Positions 1 to 11,405 of a stretch of DNA of 64,000 nucleotides are shown here, in pieces. The position numbers and the translations under genes are program-made. A model generated the notes under the pieces. The model searched no databases, was not told the DNA's origin, and was given only the letters and a program-made list of their open reading frames with translations. Positions within the stretch are counted from its first letter, which is position 1, and every line of letters begins with the position of its first letter. The DNA comes from Rhododendron vialii (lineage: Eukaryota; Streptophyta; Magnoliopsida; Ericales; Ericaceae): the NCBI RefSeq assembly GCF_030253575.1, contig NC_080568.1, forward strand, positions 24,927,501 to 24,991,500. The letters run 5' to 3'.

Positions 1-698
1 CTGCATATTAAATTGCCATTTTAATAGCAAAAGCAACAACAAATTATCAAGAAAAGAACTCATGATACCATTACGTGAAGGAAAGCGAGCGTCAAACAGT
101 TCCACCATATAAGCATATCCATAGTTTAACCAGCTACTGGAAAATCTTTGTCAACTTATATGGAAGAGAAGAGCTTTTCTTTTTACTACACCCCTTGAAG
201 CTCAAAGGAAAGAGTTGCCTTTGAAACACAGTAGTCTCAAAACTACATTTGTCAATCATCCAGATTTTTTATTGGAAAATCACTGTAACACAGCTCTATG
301 AGATCTGCCTAAATCTACCTAAATTGGATATGTTTTTGGATTAACAGTGGGGAAGTCTTCGTGTTAGGAGTCTAATAGGTACGAAAACTATACGAAAACT
401 ATCTAGTAGGGTTTCAAGATGAAAATGTGTGGGAGGGATAGACCACCAAGAAGTCATGTTGCTGGATTTTGAGATATATTAGTGCGATCTTTGTTTTACC
501 ATATCTAGGTGATATTGTATCATGGCCTACAGCTATTTGCATGCAACATAGAAGTCATCTGATTGAACTGCAATAGGGCTAGCAACTCCTATGTTCCTTT
601 ACTTTTAGATTATAAATCACATCTCATGCAATGGAATCACCAGAAAATTTAGCGCACAACTCAGCCCAATTGAAAATATAGTTGCAGTTATCACCTAC
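1..698 (-). other. SUT4 intron 2 (part)
   Basis: This stretch follows the exon 2 donor on the minus strand, so it should be intron 2 of the sucrose transporter gene. I searched it by eye for the next expected SUT4 exon (reading V-Q-P-C-V-G-I-W-S-D) and did not find it, so exon 3 is probably left of the window. No other gene or repeat was recognised. Confidence 0.6.
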
Positions 699-3600
699 CA
701 CAAGGCCTGTAATAGGGCCGCAAAGCCAGATAAATGAAGAGAAAGCATGCTCAATTCCAAGTGTCTGCAATATGGAGTCAAAGAAAAGCTAGTTACTTGA
801 TTGAATATTACATACCAACGTGTTGGAGAATGAAAAAAAAAGTAGGTGCGCATGGAAATGTATGCATGCAAATACTAATATAAGCATCTGCTCACATGTT
901 AACGCATCTTCATAATCAATACAAAAAAAAAAAGAATGATAGCATGATGAAAAACCCGAAATCAACATCACATTTCACCAAATGCCATTTTATTCGATCA
1001 GGCAACAGGAACATTATGTAGCTTGTATGTTACTTAAATAATTTCACATTGACTCTGTCACCCTAGACAAGTCACAACCATAGCCTTTCAACCATATCTC
1101 CTACTAGACCAATGTACCACACTTAGCATCAATTCGGTTAAAATTGCAACCATAAAAGGAGAAAAGTTACTAATTTCTCCTTTTACGATTTCAATCTGCT
1201 TGCGGTTCACAGAGTTCAATTACCTATATAAGTTTGTATGCGTTCGTTTAGTGGACAAATCTGTTTGGAGTTGATATTTGGCTGAATATTGTAGTAATAT
1301 AGCAAAATATAGTCCCAATATGCTAACTTATAGCAACTTTGCTCCAATGGTGGGCTACCTATTTTTACCATCACCAACATCTAATAGAAATGACATGAGA
1401 AGTACTCTATTTTAACCAAAAATCACCATTCACTTATTTATCTTGAGCTAATCTTGGCGCCAAATTATGCTAAAATATGGCAATAGCAACCAAAAAAGAT
1501 ATGATTACATTAGTTGATCTACGTTTTCCCGTTGCATCACTTATAGTTAATAGTAACGTTAACCAGTATAGGTCTATTTATTTTCTGACGCTTCCTCCGA
1601 CATAATGGCTACTGAAGAAGCCTATACATTTAGCCAAAGCATAGCATCAGAATAGCAAATGTAAGTATCTCGTCACTTCCTAATTTTATGGACCTACACC
1701 AAATGTTGACGATTCTATTTTTTTTCCTTGATAACTAGGTTGTCCAGGCCAGCTTGCACGCACTTTGACTAATCTCGGGGTCCGGAGGGCTCATCACTTC
1801 CTAATTTTGTGGACCTAGACCAAATGTTGATGTTTGTATTTCTCTTCTTGGTTATCCAGGCCAACTTGCGTGCACCTTGACTAATCTCGGAGTCCTGAGG
1901 GCTCGTCACTTCCTAATTTTGTGGACCTAGACCAAATGTTGAAGTTTGTAATTTTTCTTTTTGGTTATCCGGGCCAGCTTGCGCGCACCTTAACCTCGGG
2001 GTCTTGAGGGCTCATCACTCCCTAATTTTATGGACCTAGACCAAATGTTGATATTTGTATTTTTCTTTTTTGACAACTAGGTGTCCGGACCAGTTTGTGC
2101 GCACCTAAACTAATCTTAGGGTCCTGAGGGCAAATCACTGATGGCCGGAGGTGTCAAATGGGCCGGGCCAGCACGGGCATGACACGTTTGAAGGTGGCAT
2201 GACACGCCACAGGCACGGTGTTAGTGGGCACGCAATATGGCACGAGCACGGAAGTGAGCGGGAACGACACAGGCACGGCACGGAAGTTGGCCTGGAACGG
2301 CACGGCACGACACGACACGGTCTTAGACAGGCACAGCACGGGCACGACATAGAAGTGGGATGGGGCACGACACGATTCTAGCCAGGCACGGCACGGGCAC
2401 GGGCACGGAAGTAGGATTGACATAGCACGACACAACACAACACAACACAACACGGTTCTAGTCGGGCACGGCATGACACAACACGGTTCTAGTCGGGCAC
2501 GGCACGACACAGGCACGACACAGCACAATTTCTTTTCTCTTCTTTGTTTTAGTATGTTGTATAAAAAGAGGTAGGCTATTTTAGGGCTATTTAGATGTTA
2601 TATGATGTCTTTTTGCATTTGTTTGCATTTGGAAGCTATTGGTTTTTTTCTATGTTAACACAATACTTCAATTTGGATGAAATATTATTTATTTCCATGT
2701 TAATTTTGTATGTAATTAGGTGAATATATGGTGGTTGGATTTATAGCAATTCGATCATTTAGATTTTGGTGCAAAGAAATGCTACCAAATGAGCATATTG
2801 GTATTGGACGCTATTGAACAGGTCAAACATAGTGAGCTGAACTTTCACAATAAACGAGTGCCATTTTATAACGTGCCAAAATGCTATGAAAAAGGACAGT
2901 GGCATGTAGCATTCTTGTACCGCTATAATTAATTCAGAGAGTATAACATTTAAAGAATGCTATTAAAGATTTAGAACCATACAGCGTTCGTGCACCGCTA
3001 TAATAGAGTACTAATGGATAACGTTCCAAAAACGCTAACGCTATAAAAGAGGAAGAATTTATAGCATTAAAGAGGCACAGCACAACATGATTTAAAAAGG
3101 CACAGCACAGCATGGCACGATTCAAAAAAGTACGGCACGACATGACACGATAAAAAAGGCACGGCACGGCACGACACGACAAAAAAGGCACGGCATGACA
3201 CATCACGATTAATTAATCAGGCACGGCACCACACGATTTTAAAAAGGCACGGCCCGACACGGTACGATAAAGTAAAATGGCCCAACACGGAACGCTTAAA
3301 AGTTAAAGCACGGTACGGTACGAAGCACGGTTGGCACGGCACGGCACGCACGTTTGACACCTCTTGGCCCCAAGGGTTTGGAACGTTTGCCCTTTGTGAG
3401 ACAGTGAGATTCAACCTTGTGAGACCTCCTAGGGGCAAGGCTTTAGTTGCTAATTTTATGGACCTAGACCAAATGTTGATGCTTGTTATCTCTATAGCCA
3501 AAACCAGGATCAATTAAAACGAAGCAATAATACCAGTCATCCTGCATATAATAGGGAGACAAAAAAAAAGAAAGAAAGATACCTGAATGTAAGGAGTGAG

Positions 3601-3921
3601 GAGAGAGAGTTGCAAAGCCCAGCCGAATTGGACACCGGCGGCGACAGTGCAACTGAGAATCAACGTGAATAAGCTGGCGTGGTGCTCCGGCGGATGAGGA
3701 CAAGACCTGGAGGACGGATCAGAGGATTGGATTTCACCATTAGAAGAAACCCTTGTTGTCGATTTTACCCCAAACTCAACACCATTATTATCATTATTAC
3801 TACGTTGTTGTTGATGATGATGATGATTATAGTCGTCCACCCCGACGGCCACCAATTCCACCTCCTCCGCCGCGTCTTGCCTCAGGCTCCTGTACGGCAC
3901 CCGGATCGATACTGCATCCAT
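699..3921 (-). CDS. SUT4: Sucrose transporter SUT4/SUC4 type, 5' exons only (partial)
   Basis: Two exons on the minus strand: exon 1 3583-3921 (113 codons, starts MDAVSIRVPYRSLRQ) and exon 2 699-764 (22 codons, TLGIEHAFSSFIWLCGPITG then LV). Splice sites are CAG|gtatct and ttgcag|ACA for intron 1, and GTG|gtaggt after exon 2; both exons are in phase 0. Exon 1 carries a His/Gln/Asn-rich hydrophilic N-terminus (residues about 33-47) and the first membrane helix at about 83-113, with the signature CTVAAGVQFGWALQLSLLTP. Exon 2 is the start of the second helix and is typical of SUT4. The family are proton-coupled sucrose carriers of the MFS with 12 helices; SUT4 members are generally vacuolar and export sucrose from the vacuole. 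The remaining helices lie outside the window. Intron 1 is 2.8 kb and filled with repeats (see 1673-2134 and 2148-3363). Confidence 0.93.
1673..2134. repeat. Tandem array, four 109-121 bp units containing a SINE 3' tail
   Basis: Four degenerate units start at 1673, 1794, 1906 and 2015; each begins TCACTTCCTAATTTT or close to it. Each unit also holds the segment 'CCAGCTTGCGCGCACC...CTAATCTCGGGGTCC', which is the 3' tail found in the SINEs at 38891-39096 and 58536-58776. A fifth unit begins at 2135 and breaks off at the hAT-like element; a related piece resumes at about 3445-3490 on the other side. The array lies in intron 1 of SUT4. Confidence 0.8.
2148..3363. mobile_element. hAT-like non-autonomous element with GGCACG subterminal repeats
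   Basis: Both ends carry the same inverted terminus GAGGTGTCAAA (2148-2158, and its complement ending at 3363). Inside each end there are hundreds of bases of short degenerate repeats built on GGCACG/CACGACACGG (2160-2530 and 3060-3355), in opposite orientation. Terminus of the GGTGTCAAA type and dense subterminal repeats are typical of plant hAT elements. Flanks read ATGGCCGG and TTGGCCCC, which would be an imperfect 8-bp duplication. The middle (2530-3060) is AT-rich and shows no transposase. Open frames across the repeats are Cys/Arg-rich artefacts. Confidence 0.65.
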
Positions 3922-4382
3922 CTTTCTGTCTTTTTTTTACTATACTACAAACAAACTCACCGACTCGAGGTATACATGTTATCTAGTAGTAGTATATGTT
4001 AGATCTGAAAGACATCAATTGTGAAGTTTTTGGAATGAATACAGAGAGAGAAAGAAGGGGAGATTTGATCCAATTGTGGCGGGTTAGGAGAGTTTCAGAA
4101 GTGATGGATGAGAGAGATGATGGTATGGGGGAAGTTGCTGGTGCTGTACGTTGCGCAAAGGTTAACCAAAGCGCCCTGCTGACTTATCAACCCCCCAACG
4201 AAGACGTCGAAGAGGTCTTCTGATCGGTGAAAATTACCGAAGAGGGCCCACCGAAAGCGTCATCTTCTGCCATCGTGTTGAATTAACGGATGTTTACCAC
4301 GGATCGTATGACTTCAAAACCGAGCAGTTTTGTCTCTACGTATTCAAAAAATTATACTCACCGACATTCGTTGAAGCTAGAA
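3922..4382 (-). promoter_or_regulatory. SUT4 5' leader and upstream region
   Basis: Sequence directly upstream of the SUT4 start codon on the minus strand. It should hold the leader and core promoter, but no TATA box or start site could be fixed by eye. No gene was recognised in it on either strand. Confidence 0.4.
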
Positions 4383-4730
4383 GGTGGAAATTTTCGACAT
4401 GACACAAACACGACACGAAATTAGCGGATTAGGGTCAGTTTTTTCTGACACTATGCGATAACACGAAACGCTAAACAAGTCGGATTAGGGTTGAGAGAAT
4501 TCTGACACGAACACGATACGACACGAGAATTTATGAAAGAACACGATAACACCACACGAATCCGATACGAAGTTAGCAGATTAGGGTCAGCTATTCGTGA
4601 CACAAAATACGAATATTACACGACACGATAACACGAAAAGTTAAACAAGTCAAATTAGGGGTTGAGAGAATTATGACACAAACACGAAATGACACGAGCA
4701 CGAACACAACACGATACTCACCCATAGTTG
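4383..4730. repeat. Two tandem ~160-bp units rich in ACACGA motifs
   Basis: Two diverged copies share the order: GATTAGGGTCAG, GATAACACGAAA, TAAACAAGTC, TTAGGGTTGAGAGAATT, then runs of GACACGA/AACACGA. One runs about 4400-4540, the other about 4560-4715. The composition resembles subterminal regions of hAT-type elements, but no terminal repeat or target duplication was found. Confidence 0.6.
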
Positions 4731-5607
4731 AAGCTGATTTTTTACATGATTCCGTAAAATATTATTTTGAAATGTCCCATTTCCAATTCAAGTAATGTCT
4801 CATTTCCTCTCCTCTAGGTTGAGACACCAATCTGGCTCTACTCCAGCTGTTGTTGATCGAAAATATACTTTTTTCGTCTCAATTTATTTGTTCAATTTAA
4901 AAAACCCAAACTTATTTATTGAAGATAATCATCACTACATTTTAAAAAGATTAACTTTTTACAAATACCTTTCAATTCAAATTGTAGTTGTCAATCCAAA
5001 TCAAAAAGGAATGATAAAATGGTACTTTTGTATAACTTTTTTCTAAGTCTTCTCAAAATGGATAAACATTTTCGTGTCAATAAAAGAGTTTTTTTTTTTT
5101 TATCCCTAAATTATGCACATTTTCTTTATTTAGTCCATAAATTATCAATTTGACGATTTCATCTCTTCAACTATCATACCGTTACCTACTTAGTCCAATA
5201 AATAGATAATGAAAGTTAGGAATTTGAACTGAAAATGTCTTGTAATGCCTGTTTGAAACTCTATAAAATAAATATTTGATTATGAGAATTTTAAAGATAA
5301 AATTTAATTATGATTTTTTAAAATAAAATAAGAAAAAAATAGATCTCAATGAAAAGTCGGACAAACAAAATGGGACGCACGCAACGCAACGAGTTTCTTA
5401 CCTTTAATTAAAGAGCAGTACATGTGTACTTTACTTGGCAGCCCACCGACGCTTGAATTTATTTTGGGTCAAATCACCTTCTGTCGCCTACGAACTTTAT
5501 TTTCCTTCCTCCACCTGTTTGGAGAGAGAGAGAAGAGAGACCTTGTCCAATTCTGGGCCCAAAGAGAATTCTGGGCCAAAACGCCGAAAGCAATATGGAG
5601 TGGGTGA
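4731..5607. other. Intergenic, no gene recognised
   Basis: AT-rich sequence with a poly-T run near 5085-5100. Short open frames here match no family I recognise. No repeat boundary or RNA gene was seen. Confidence 0.5.
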
Positions 5608-5840
5608 TCTAGTTTTTAAGAAAAAAAACTTTTTGAAGAGAAGGTAATTTCAAACTAAAAAATTATGTGTTTACGTAAATAATTTTTTTACCAATATGGA
5701 TCTTCTTTAATAGATCTCATTGAGATCCTTTAAACGGTGTAAAAAAAATTAAAAATTTATTTTTCATTTTCATTATATTTGAATTTAAAATTTCCTTCTT
5801 TTTCACAAAGTTCTTTTTTTGGAGAAAGTGGAACACCCGG
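5608..5840. repeat. Degenerate relative of the Tourist-like MITE at 31092
   Basis: The internal order of short matches (GGTAATTTCAA, AAAAATTATG, CAATATGGAT, AGATCTCAT.GAGATC, AAAAATTTATTTTTC) follows that of the element at 31092-31331. The terminal repeats are decayed, so exact ends cannot be given. Confidence 0.45.
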
Positions 5841-6060
5841 AGAGTATCACACATCTCTATTATAAAACAGAAGTGTGTGGGGATAAGTTATTGCAACGGC
5901 TCAGATTTGATTGATCCAATGGTTGATGTGTGGTCTCCAACTCTCTTAAGAAAGTGTCAACAATCTTTCAAATATTTCACAAAAATGTCATCTCTTCTTT
6001 TTACCCAGCTTTTGTCGTCGGCATAATAAAAAATAAAAATTCCAGCTCCTGTCGTTTGCG

Positions 6061-6081
6061 CCCCCCCCCCCCCCCCCCCCC
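6061..6081. repeat. Poly-C tract, 21 bases
   Basis: Uninterrupted run of C inside the Helitron-like region. Length is likely to vary between alleles and reads. Confidence 0.95.
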
Positions 6082-6689
6082 TGTAATCTTTTGAATCCCC
6101 GCCGAGGTTTATATATAATCGAGTTTTGTTATTTTGACTCCTCTTGACGTTCCGTTTTGAATGATAGTTTAGTAGTATAGTTCGCGCTCAGGTCCATGTG
6201 TTTTTTGATTCTTTTTTTTCTTTTTCTCCCTTCCTTTTTTTGTTATCATCGGGTTGTCCGTGCCTACATGGGTAGAAATTGATGCAAGTCTTGACAGAAA
6301 TTGAATTTCAGAATAGTAACTTCATAGGTACATAATTTTCAACAAATTGAGCCAATTCTAATCGGGGTGGATACTGCCGTAGGCACGGGCAAACACTATG
6401 CCTCCGGTGATCGCTTACACTGAGGTTTTTCAACTAAAGCTTGAGTTCTCAGTAGCTTTTTTTGATACCCTGTTTTTTTTTCTCGCGATCCGAGCTAATT
6501 TTTTATTACTCTTTATATGGTTAGTTTATGGCGTTTGATAACTATTAGTGATTGAAGTTACATTGAGATTTTTGATTTCTAGGTTCTAATATGTTCTTTC
6601 ATTTCTACAAAAATGGGTTTAATGTATGTTTTGGGAGATCTATAGTAGCACTATTTTAACTTTTTTACTTGGTATTTACTCGGATTCTA

Positions 6690-6870
6690 TAAGCAAATTG
6701 ATAGTTCTTTGTAACTACCTTAAAAGTTTAGTTGGGAGAGTGCCATAAGCACGGGTAAATTTCTTTCGTGCCACTAAGAAGATGATCACATACTACACAC
6801 TAATGAATTAATTTAGTGTTTGAGCAACTAGCTAGCAAGTGCCATAGGCACAGACAATTCCAACCGAGGT
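6690..6870 (+). repeat. Left arm of inverted duplication with Helitron-type 3' end
   Basis: This arm reads AAATTGATAGTTCTTTGTA, then AAAAGTTTAGTTGGG, GTGCCATAAGCACGGGT, AATTTAGTGTTTGAG, and CTAGCTAGCAAGTGCC. The reverse complement of the same string of blocks is found at 8318-8495, on the far side of the hAT element. Confidence 0.8.
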
Positions 6871-6952
6871 GCGTAGTGCCGTAGGCACGGGCAAACATTA
6901 GTCTTACCAATAAGGTATGATGGGATCGACAAGAGTATTGATATCTCATGTA

Positions 6953-8287
6953 TAGAGGTGGCAAACGAGCGGGGCTTGACGGATTTGGGCGGGTTAAAAC
7001 GGATCGCGGGTCAAATATGAGTCAAAAAGTAAACGGATTGAAACGGGTTGGATCAAATACGGGTCAAGCCAAATCCAAATCCACCCGATCCATTTTCCTT
7101 TTCCCTTCTTTTTTTTAAAAAAATTTAATATTTAAAAAAAAAAACTAATTCCCCTATATCGAAACTCAAACTTGCTAAACAAAAATCTCACATCTATGAA
7201 CCTTTCATAATCAATAAGAAAAAAAAAACTCCAAGTCATGCCTTAAAAAAAACACAAAATCGTCTCTGGTTTTACTATTAAAATCAATGATACAATATGG
7301 TTAGTTTATGTATGCAGAGAGAGACTTACGAAGAGCCGAAGCCACTGTTTAGGTTTGGATTAAAAAGTCAAGTGACTTTTTTTTTTTTGGGTCTCTATTC
7401 AAATTTTTTTTTGTATTTGCTTGTTTTGCGAGAAACTTTTTACCTCTATTAGTTCGTCTCGACGAGAAAATCTAAAAAGTAATTTGGGTGAAAGTCATAA
7501 TTCTTTACTTTTCCGATTGGGGCGAATCAAAATCGTAAAATACTTGTCGCAAAACAACAAGCACAAAAAAAAGTTGAATAAGAACAAAACGAAAAAAAAA
7601 CCCAAAAGATAGAGAGAGGAGCTCAAGGGACTAGAGAGAGAGAGAGAGTTTGTGTGGATAAATTTGATAGACCGAATGTGCCGAGCGCGTACCACGTGAG
7701 ATATACCGATCTGGCACAAAAAAACTCCTCGTTCTTGACGGAACGAACCTTGTTAGAGTGATCCATTTTGGTGATTACCTTGTTCTCTTCACTCTTCAAA
7801 AAGAATTTTTCAAAAAATTTTCCCTAAATTCTCCCTACTTCTAACATTTTTTTCTCTATCTCTCTCCACTTTTACTCGTACTATTTTTCAAAAAAAATTT
7901 CAAAACCCAATCCAAACATAGCGTAATCTTTGAAATGGAGAGAGAGAGAGAGAGAGAATATTTGTGTGGATGTACTTATCTTACTGGATCTTTTTTCTAG
8001 CAAAAATAGTTCATTCGTTTTTTGTACATGACGTGTATAGCGGGAGCAAGAGGATGAGCGAGAGATTAGTAGATCAATTACCTGTAGTTCACTGTTTTTG
8101 CAAGGGGTGAGTCTTTTGATTCTAATCCATATTGAACTCATTTTTAATCAACTTAAACCCATGTAAATGTGGGTTTATATGGGTTCAACCCATATAAACT
8201 CATTATAAAATATGGACGGATTGGGTTGGGTTATAAGTGGACAGATTTGGGTAGGTTAAAAAATATGGGTTGAGATTGCCACCTCTA
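6953..8287. mobile_element. hAT element, non-autonomous, with perfect 8-bp TSD
   Basis: Terminal inverted repeats TAGAGGTGGCAA start at 6953 and end (as complement) at 8287. The element is flanked on both sides by CTCATGTA (6945-6952 and 8288-8295), an exact 8-bp target duplication as made by hAT transposases. Subterminal sequence on both sides is rich in GGGT and CGGAT/CGGGTC motifs. The interior is AT-rich, with a GA microsatellite at about 7937-7957; no transposase frame is seen, so movement would have needed an enzyme in trans. Confidence 0.88.
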
Positions 8288-8317
8288 CTCATGTACATAC
8301 TATCTCATGTATTTATG

Positions 8318-8495
8318 GACTAGTGCTTACTCGTGCCTAAGGCAATTGCTAGCTAATGCCTCAAACACTAAATTGATTCATTACTGTATAGCATGTGATC
8401 CTCTAATTAGTGACACGAAAGAGAATCACTCGTGCTTATGGCACTCCCCAACTAAACTTTTAAGCTAGCTACAAAGACTTATCAATTTGCATATA
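8318..8495 (-). repeat. Right arm of inverted duplication with Helitron-type 3' end
   Basis: Reverse complement of the left arm at 6690-6870. Read on the minus strand it ends in the hairpin GCCTTAGGC, then a short spacer and CTAGT, which is the canonical Helitron terminus. The two arms therefore point at each other across the hAT element. Confidence 0.7.
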
Positions 8496-8856
8496 GGGTT
8501 TTGGAATTGAAAGATTGGTGGCATTTATGTAATTACTACAAAGAATGTGGGCACTTACATTACATTTGCAAAGTTCATTGTCAATCTTTGGATCAAATGA
8601 ATCTCAAGCCATTTTGTCAACTTGTGTTTGTGTGGTCCCCACACCCTTGTATTTTATTAGGTAGATTTGGTGTGGTTCATCTTGGGTTCCACAAAGATAA
8701 TTCGAATCACTCATTATTTTTAAAATATTTTTTTATGAAGCATTGTAAAAAATCAGCTCAACCTGATATCGGTAAGATTTTTTTATGAATTTATAGGGGC
8801 GAAACTAAGCAACTGTATTTGTTTCATTTCGTTAACGAATTTGGGATCAATAAATA

Positions 8857-9095
8857 CTCCATCCGTCTCAATTTAATAGGCTCTCATTCTATTCTAAACG
8901 GATAAAAAAATTAGTTAAATTATTAAATCGGTAAAAAAAAATTATATCCAATATGAATATTGTTTTGTAGATCTCGATTAGTTTTATAATACAATATTTT
9001 CAAAATCATATAAAACTTTATGAATTACAAAATATAATCAATTGAAAAGTAATACGAATTTTAAAAAAAAGACCGTTAAATTGGGACGGAGGGAG
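8857..9095. mobile_element. Stowaway MITE
   Basis: A 239-bp element with terminal repeats CTCCATCCGTCTCAATTTAA and, on the other strand, CTCCCTCCGTCCCAATTTAA. It is flanked by TA on both sides (8855-8856 and 9096-9097). This is the textbook form of the Tc1/mariner-derived Stowaway family. The interior is AT-rich and non-coding. Confidence 0.95.
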
Positions 9096-9263
9096 TAGCA
9101 ACTTGCCACATAAGCAACACCCGCATTGCATTCTTATTCTTTTTCCATTTTTAACGGAGGCTTTCCATAACGAACTAATTATATGGGCAATCGCACCAAA
9201 CTAGATTAAAAGAGAAGAAGAAGAAGAAGAGCATTTTAGCTAATTTACCTTGACAAATACTTA

Positions 9264-10058
9264 GAGCATGTACACCGATGGCTAGGTAAACTATCTTCTG
9301 AATAGTTCACAATTTTAGTTTAGCTATCAACTTTTTCTTTCGCAACCACACAAACACCATCTTTTTTACATAACACCAATTAAAATATACAATACAGATT
9401 CAACTGTTGGATTTACGTTTAGACTTGCGTCTAGGGATTAGCTAAAAACTGTACTTTAGTCAATGCTTTCAAAGGTCTAGTAAAGTTTACATTGATTCCA
9501 AACTTTGAAAACAAGACAGAATGAGCTCTATTATCCACTTTTAGCTTCACTTCACTTCTTCTACAATGAATCCTTGAAAATAAGTCATGCAGTAAATTTC
9601 TCAAATAGTTGGTGAGCCATTTTCTCCAACATTTTTGTTCATACACATGACTCCCCACAAAAAGCTCCAATCTTATCCAGAAAAATACAACACATGTATT
9701 TCAAGCCCTAACACAATAATCATGAATTCTTTGTACCATGATTTGCCTATGCCTATCAAACTCATATACAAAAACAACAAAAGTTAAGATTCATACCTAT
9801 TAGCAATAGACACAATAAATTCTAGTGATTGAGAGGAAATCTTACCAAATAGCGTACAAAAAGGAAGAGAAGAGAGAGAAGGACCAGAGCGGGAGAAGAA
9901 ATGCGTGGAAGAAAATTTGGTAAATTATTCAATTGCGTGTGAACAATTCTTTGGTTAAAGAAGCGAAGAACCGTAGACAAAGCCACTCTACAACATTTAT
10001 CACTTTGATTAGCTAAAATAACTATAACGCCTCTTTATCTACGCTGCTACACATGCTC
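9264..10058. mobile_element. Harbinger-like non-autonomous element with TTA TSD
   Basis: Ends read GAGCATGTACACC at the left and, on the other strand, GAGCATGTGTAGC at the right; both sides are flanked by TTA (9261-9263 and 10059-10061). TTA duplications and GAGCATS-type ends fit PIF/Harbinger. The inverted repeat is only about 8 bp perfect. The 795-bp interior has no transposase; its open frames are short. Confidence 0.6.
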
Positions 10059-10061
10059 TTA

Positions 10062-11405
10062 TAATAGCGCCAACAAACCCAATAAAGGCTAGATAAACTA
10101 ATTGGAGCTACAGTACCTAGCCGTATTTGCCTAGTATTCACTGAAGAGAACGAAGTGAAAGCACACTTTACTAGATAGGTTATGTTGTTGAAGTTTTGAT
10201 AGAAAAAAGTGACGAGCTAAAACGTAAAATTGGCATGTTCGCTAGATAGTTATTGTTGTACATGCTTTATCCATTAGTTTCTCGGATATTGAACCCCTAG
10301 AACATCGTCTAAAACAGTATTTTCGTTAGTTTAGTCCAAAAATACTCAATTGAAGACGACTTATTTTTCCGTCAATTTTGTTGTCTAAATGATGTGTTTG
10401 GTATTTTTAGTATAAACAAATGGTATTTTGATGTCTACGCAAGGACAAAAAATATAATTCATCCTGATTTTGTAGGATAAAGGAAGGAGGTACTGTTTTT
10501 TTTATAATCAGCAAGGAAGGAGGTACCGTTAAGACAAAACAATTGAAATTGCATGAAGAAAAAGGCTTCTCACTAGGAAATCGGCACAATGATTTGCTTC
10601 CCATTGCACGTGTCGGACTTCAAGAGCACTGCATGACTCCATCAGTCTCCAACTCGGGGGGGCATGCAGTGCTGTGCAGTCTCAACCGTTTAAAAATGTT
10701 TTTGATGGTCTAGATTTTAAAAAAGAACTTTTTTATGGAAGACAGACAGTCCGAATGGTGCACAACATACCCCTGGTTCATCAATCTCGTGCAATCACAT
10801 ATCAAAGCACTTCCTCTTCAAACCCCGGAATATTCAAATCAAAAGCCAATTTGAGGCCATCTTATAAAACAACAAACAGTCACACCTGCAAATGGGTGTT
10901 CTTCCTTTGTATTTGTTGAAATTATTTATCTTCCTTACGGGGCTAATAGTTGGGCTTATAGTGATAGTGAAATCGTTTGAGATTTTTGCTCCCCTAATGG
11001 GGCTAATAGTTGGGTTGTGCTTTGTGGAGTTGTTTTCAGTTCATGTAATTCTTCTACTGCTTGGAAAAAAAAATTCACAACCTTCATCAACAAAGAGAGA
11101 TTAAAAAAGTTGAATTGAGTGATCATACATATACCACACTAGGGATTGGGTGATCATATAGCATTGCCACTAACTGTATCAATTCGATTGCAATTGACTT
11201 GAATAATAGGATCTATTTTTTTTTTTTTTGGAGCAATTAAATCTCTCAAAATTGTTTAATTTTTTTTTTTTTTCACAAATAGGATACGAAATTTCCATCT
11301 TTAACATCTAGTAGCGGGAGAGTAAAATGGCAGAGAAAAATGACAAGGGAAGAGAGAGAATACGCGATTAGTTCCCCCCGCCCCCAATATTGTATACATT
11401 GGTGG
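10062..11405. other. Intergenic, no gene recognised
   Basis: AT-rich sequence. A short direct duplication of GGGGCTAATAGTTGGG occurs near 10939 and 10999. Poly-T runs occur at about 11216-11230 and 11261-11272. Short open frames match nothing I recognise. Confidence 0.5.

Larger units (their letters stand above)
5854..6901 (+). mobile_element. Helitron-like element (candidate)
   Basis: The left end reads A|TCTCTATTATAAAACAG, matching the TC start of plant Helitrons that insert after an A. Near the right end there are several small hairpins of the type GTGCCGTAGGCAC followed by GGGCAAAC, then TTAG|T close to the expected CTRR|T. Similar hairpin strings recur at 6374-6395, 6740-6760 and 6840-6895. 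No helicase is present, so it would be non-autonomous. TTAG instead of CTAG is the weak point. Confidence 0.4.

Noticed and set aside
2135..2528. Open frames on both strands rich in Cys, Arg and His
   Set aside because: They come from the short GGCACG/CACGAC repeats of the hAT-like element and have no domain or codon signature.
3679..4002. Plus-strand frame of 107 codons
   Set aside because: It is the antisense shadow of SUT4 exon 1 and its leader.
6061..6081. Poly-C run considered as a quadruplex or i-motif regulatory site
   Set aside because: A single homopolymer in a transposon-like region with no gene nearby gives no support for function.
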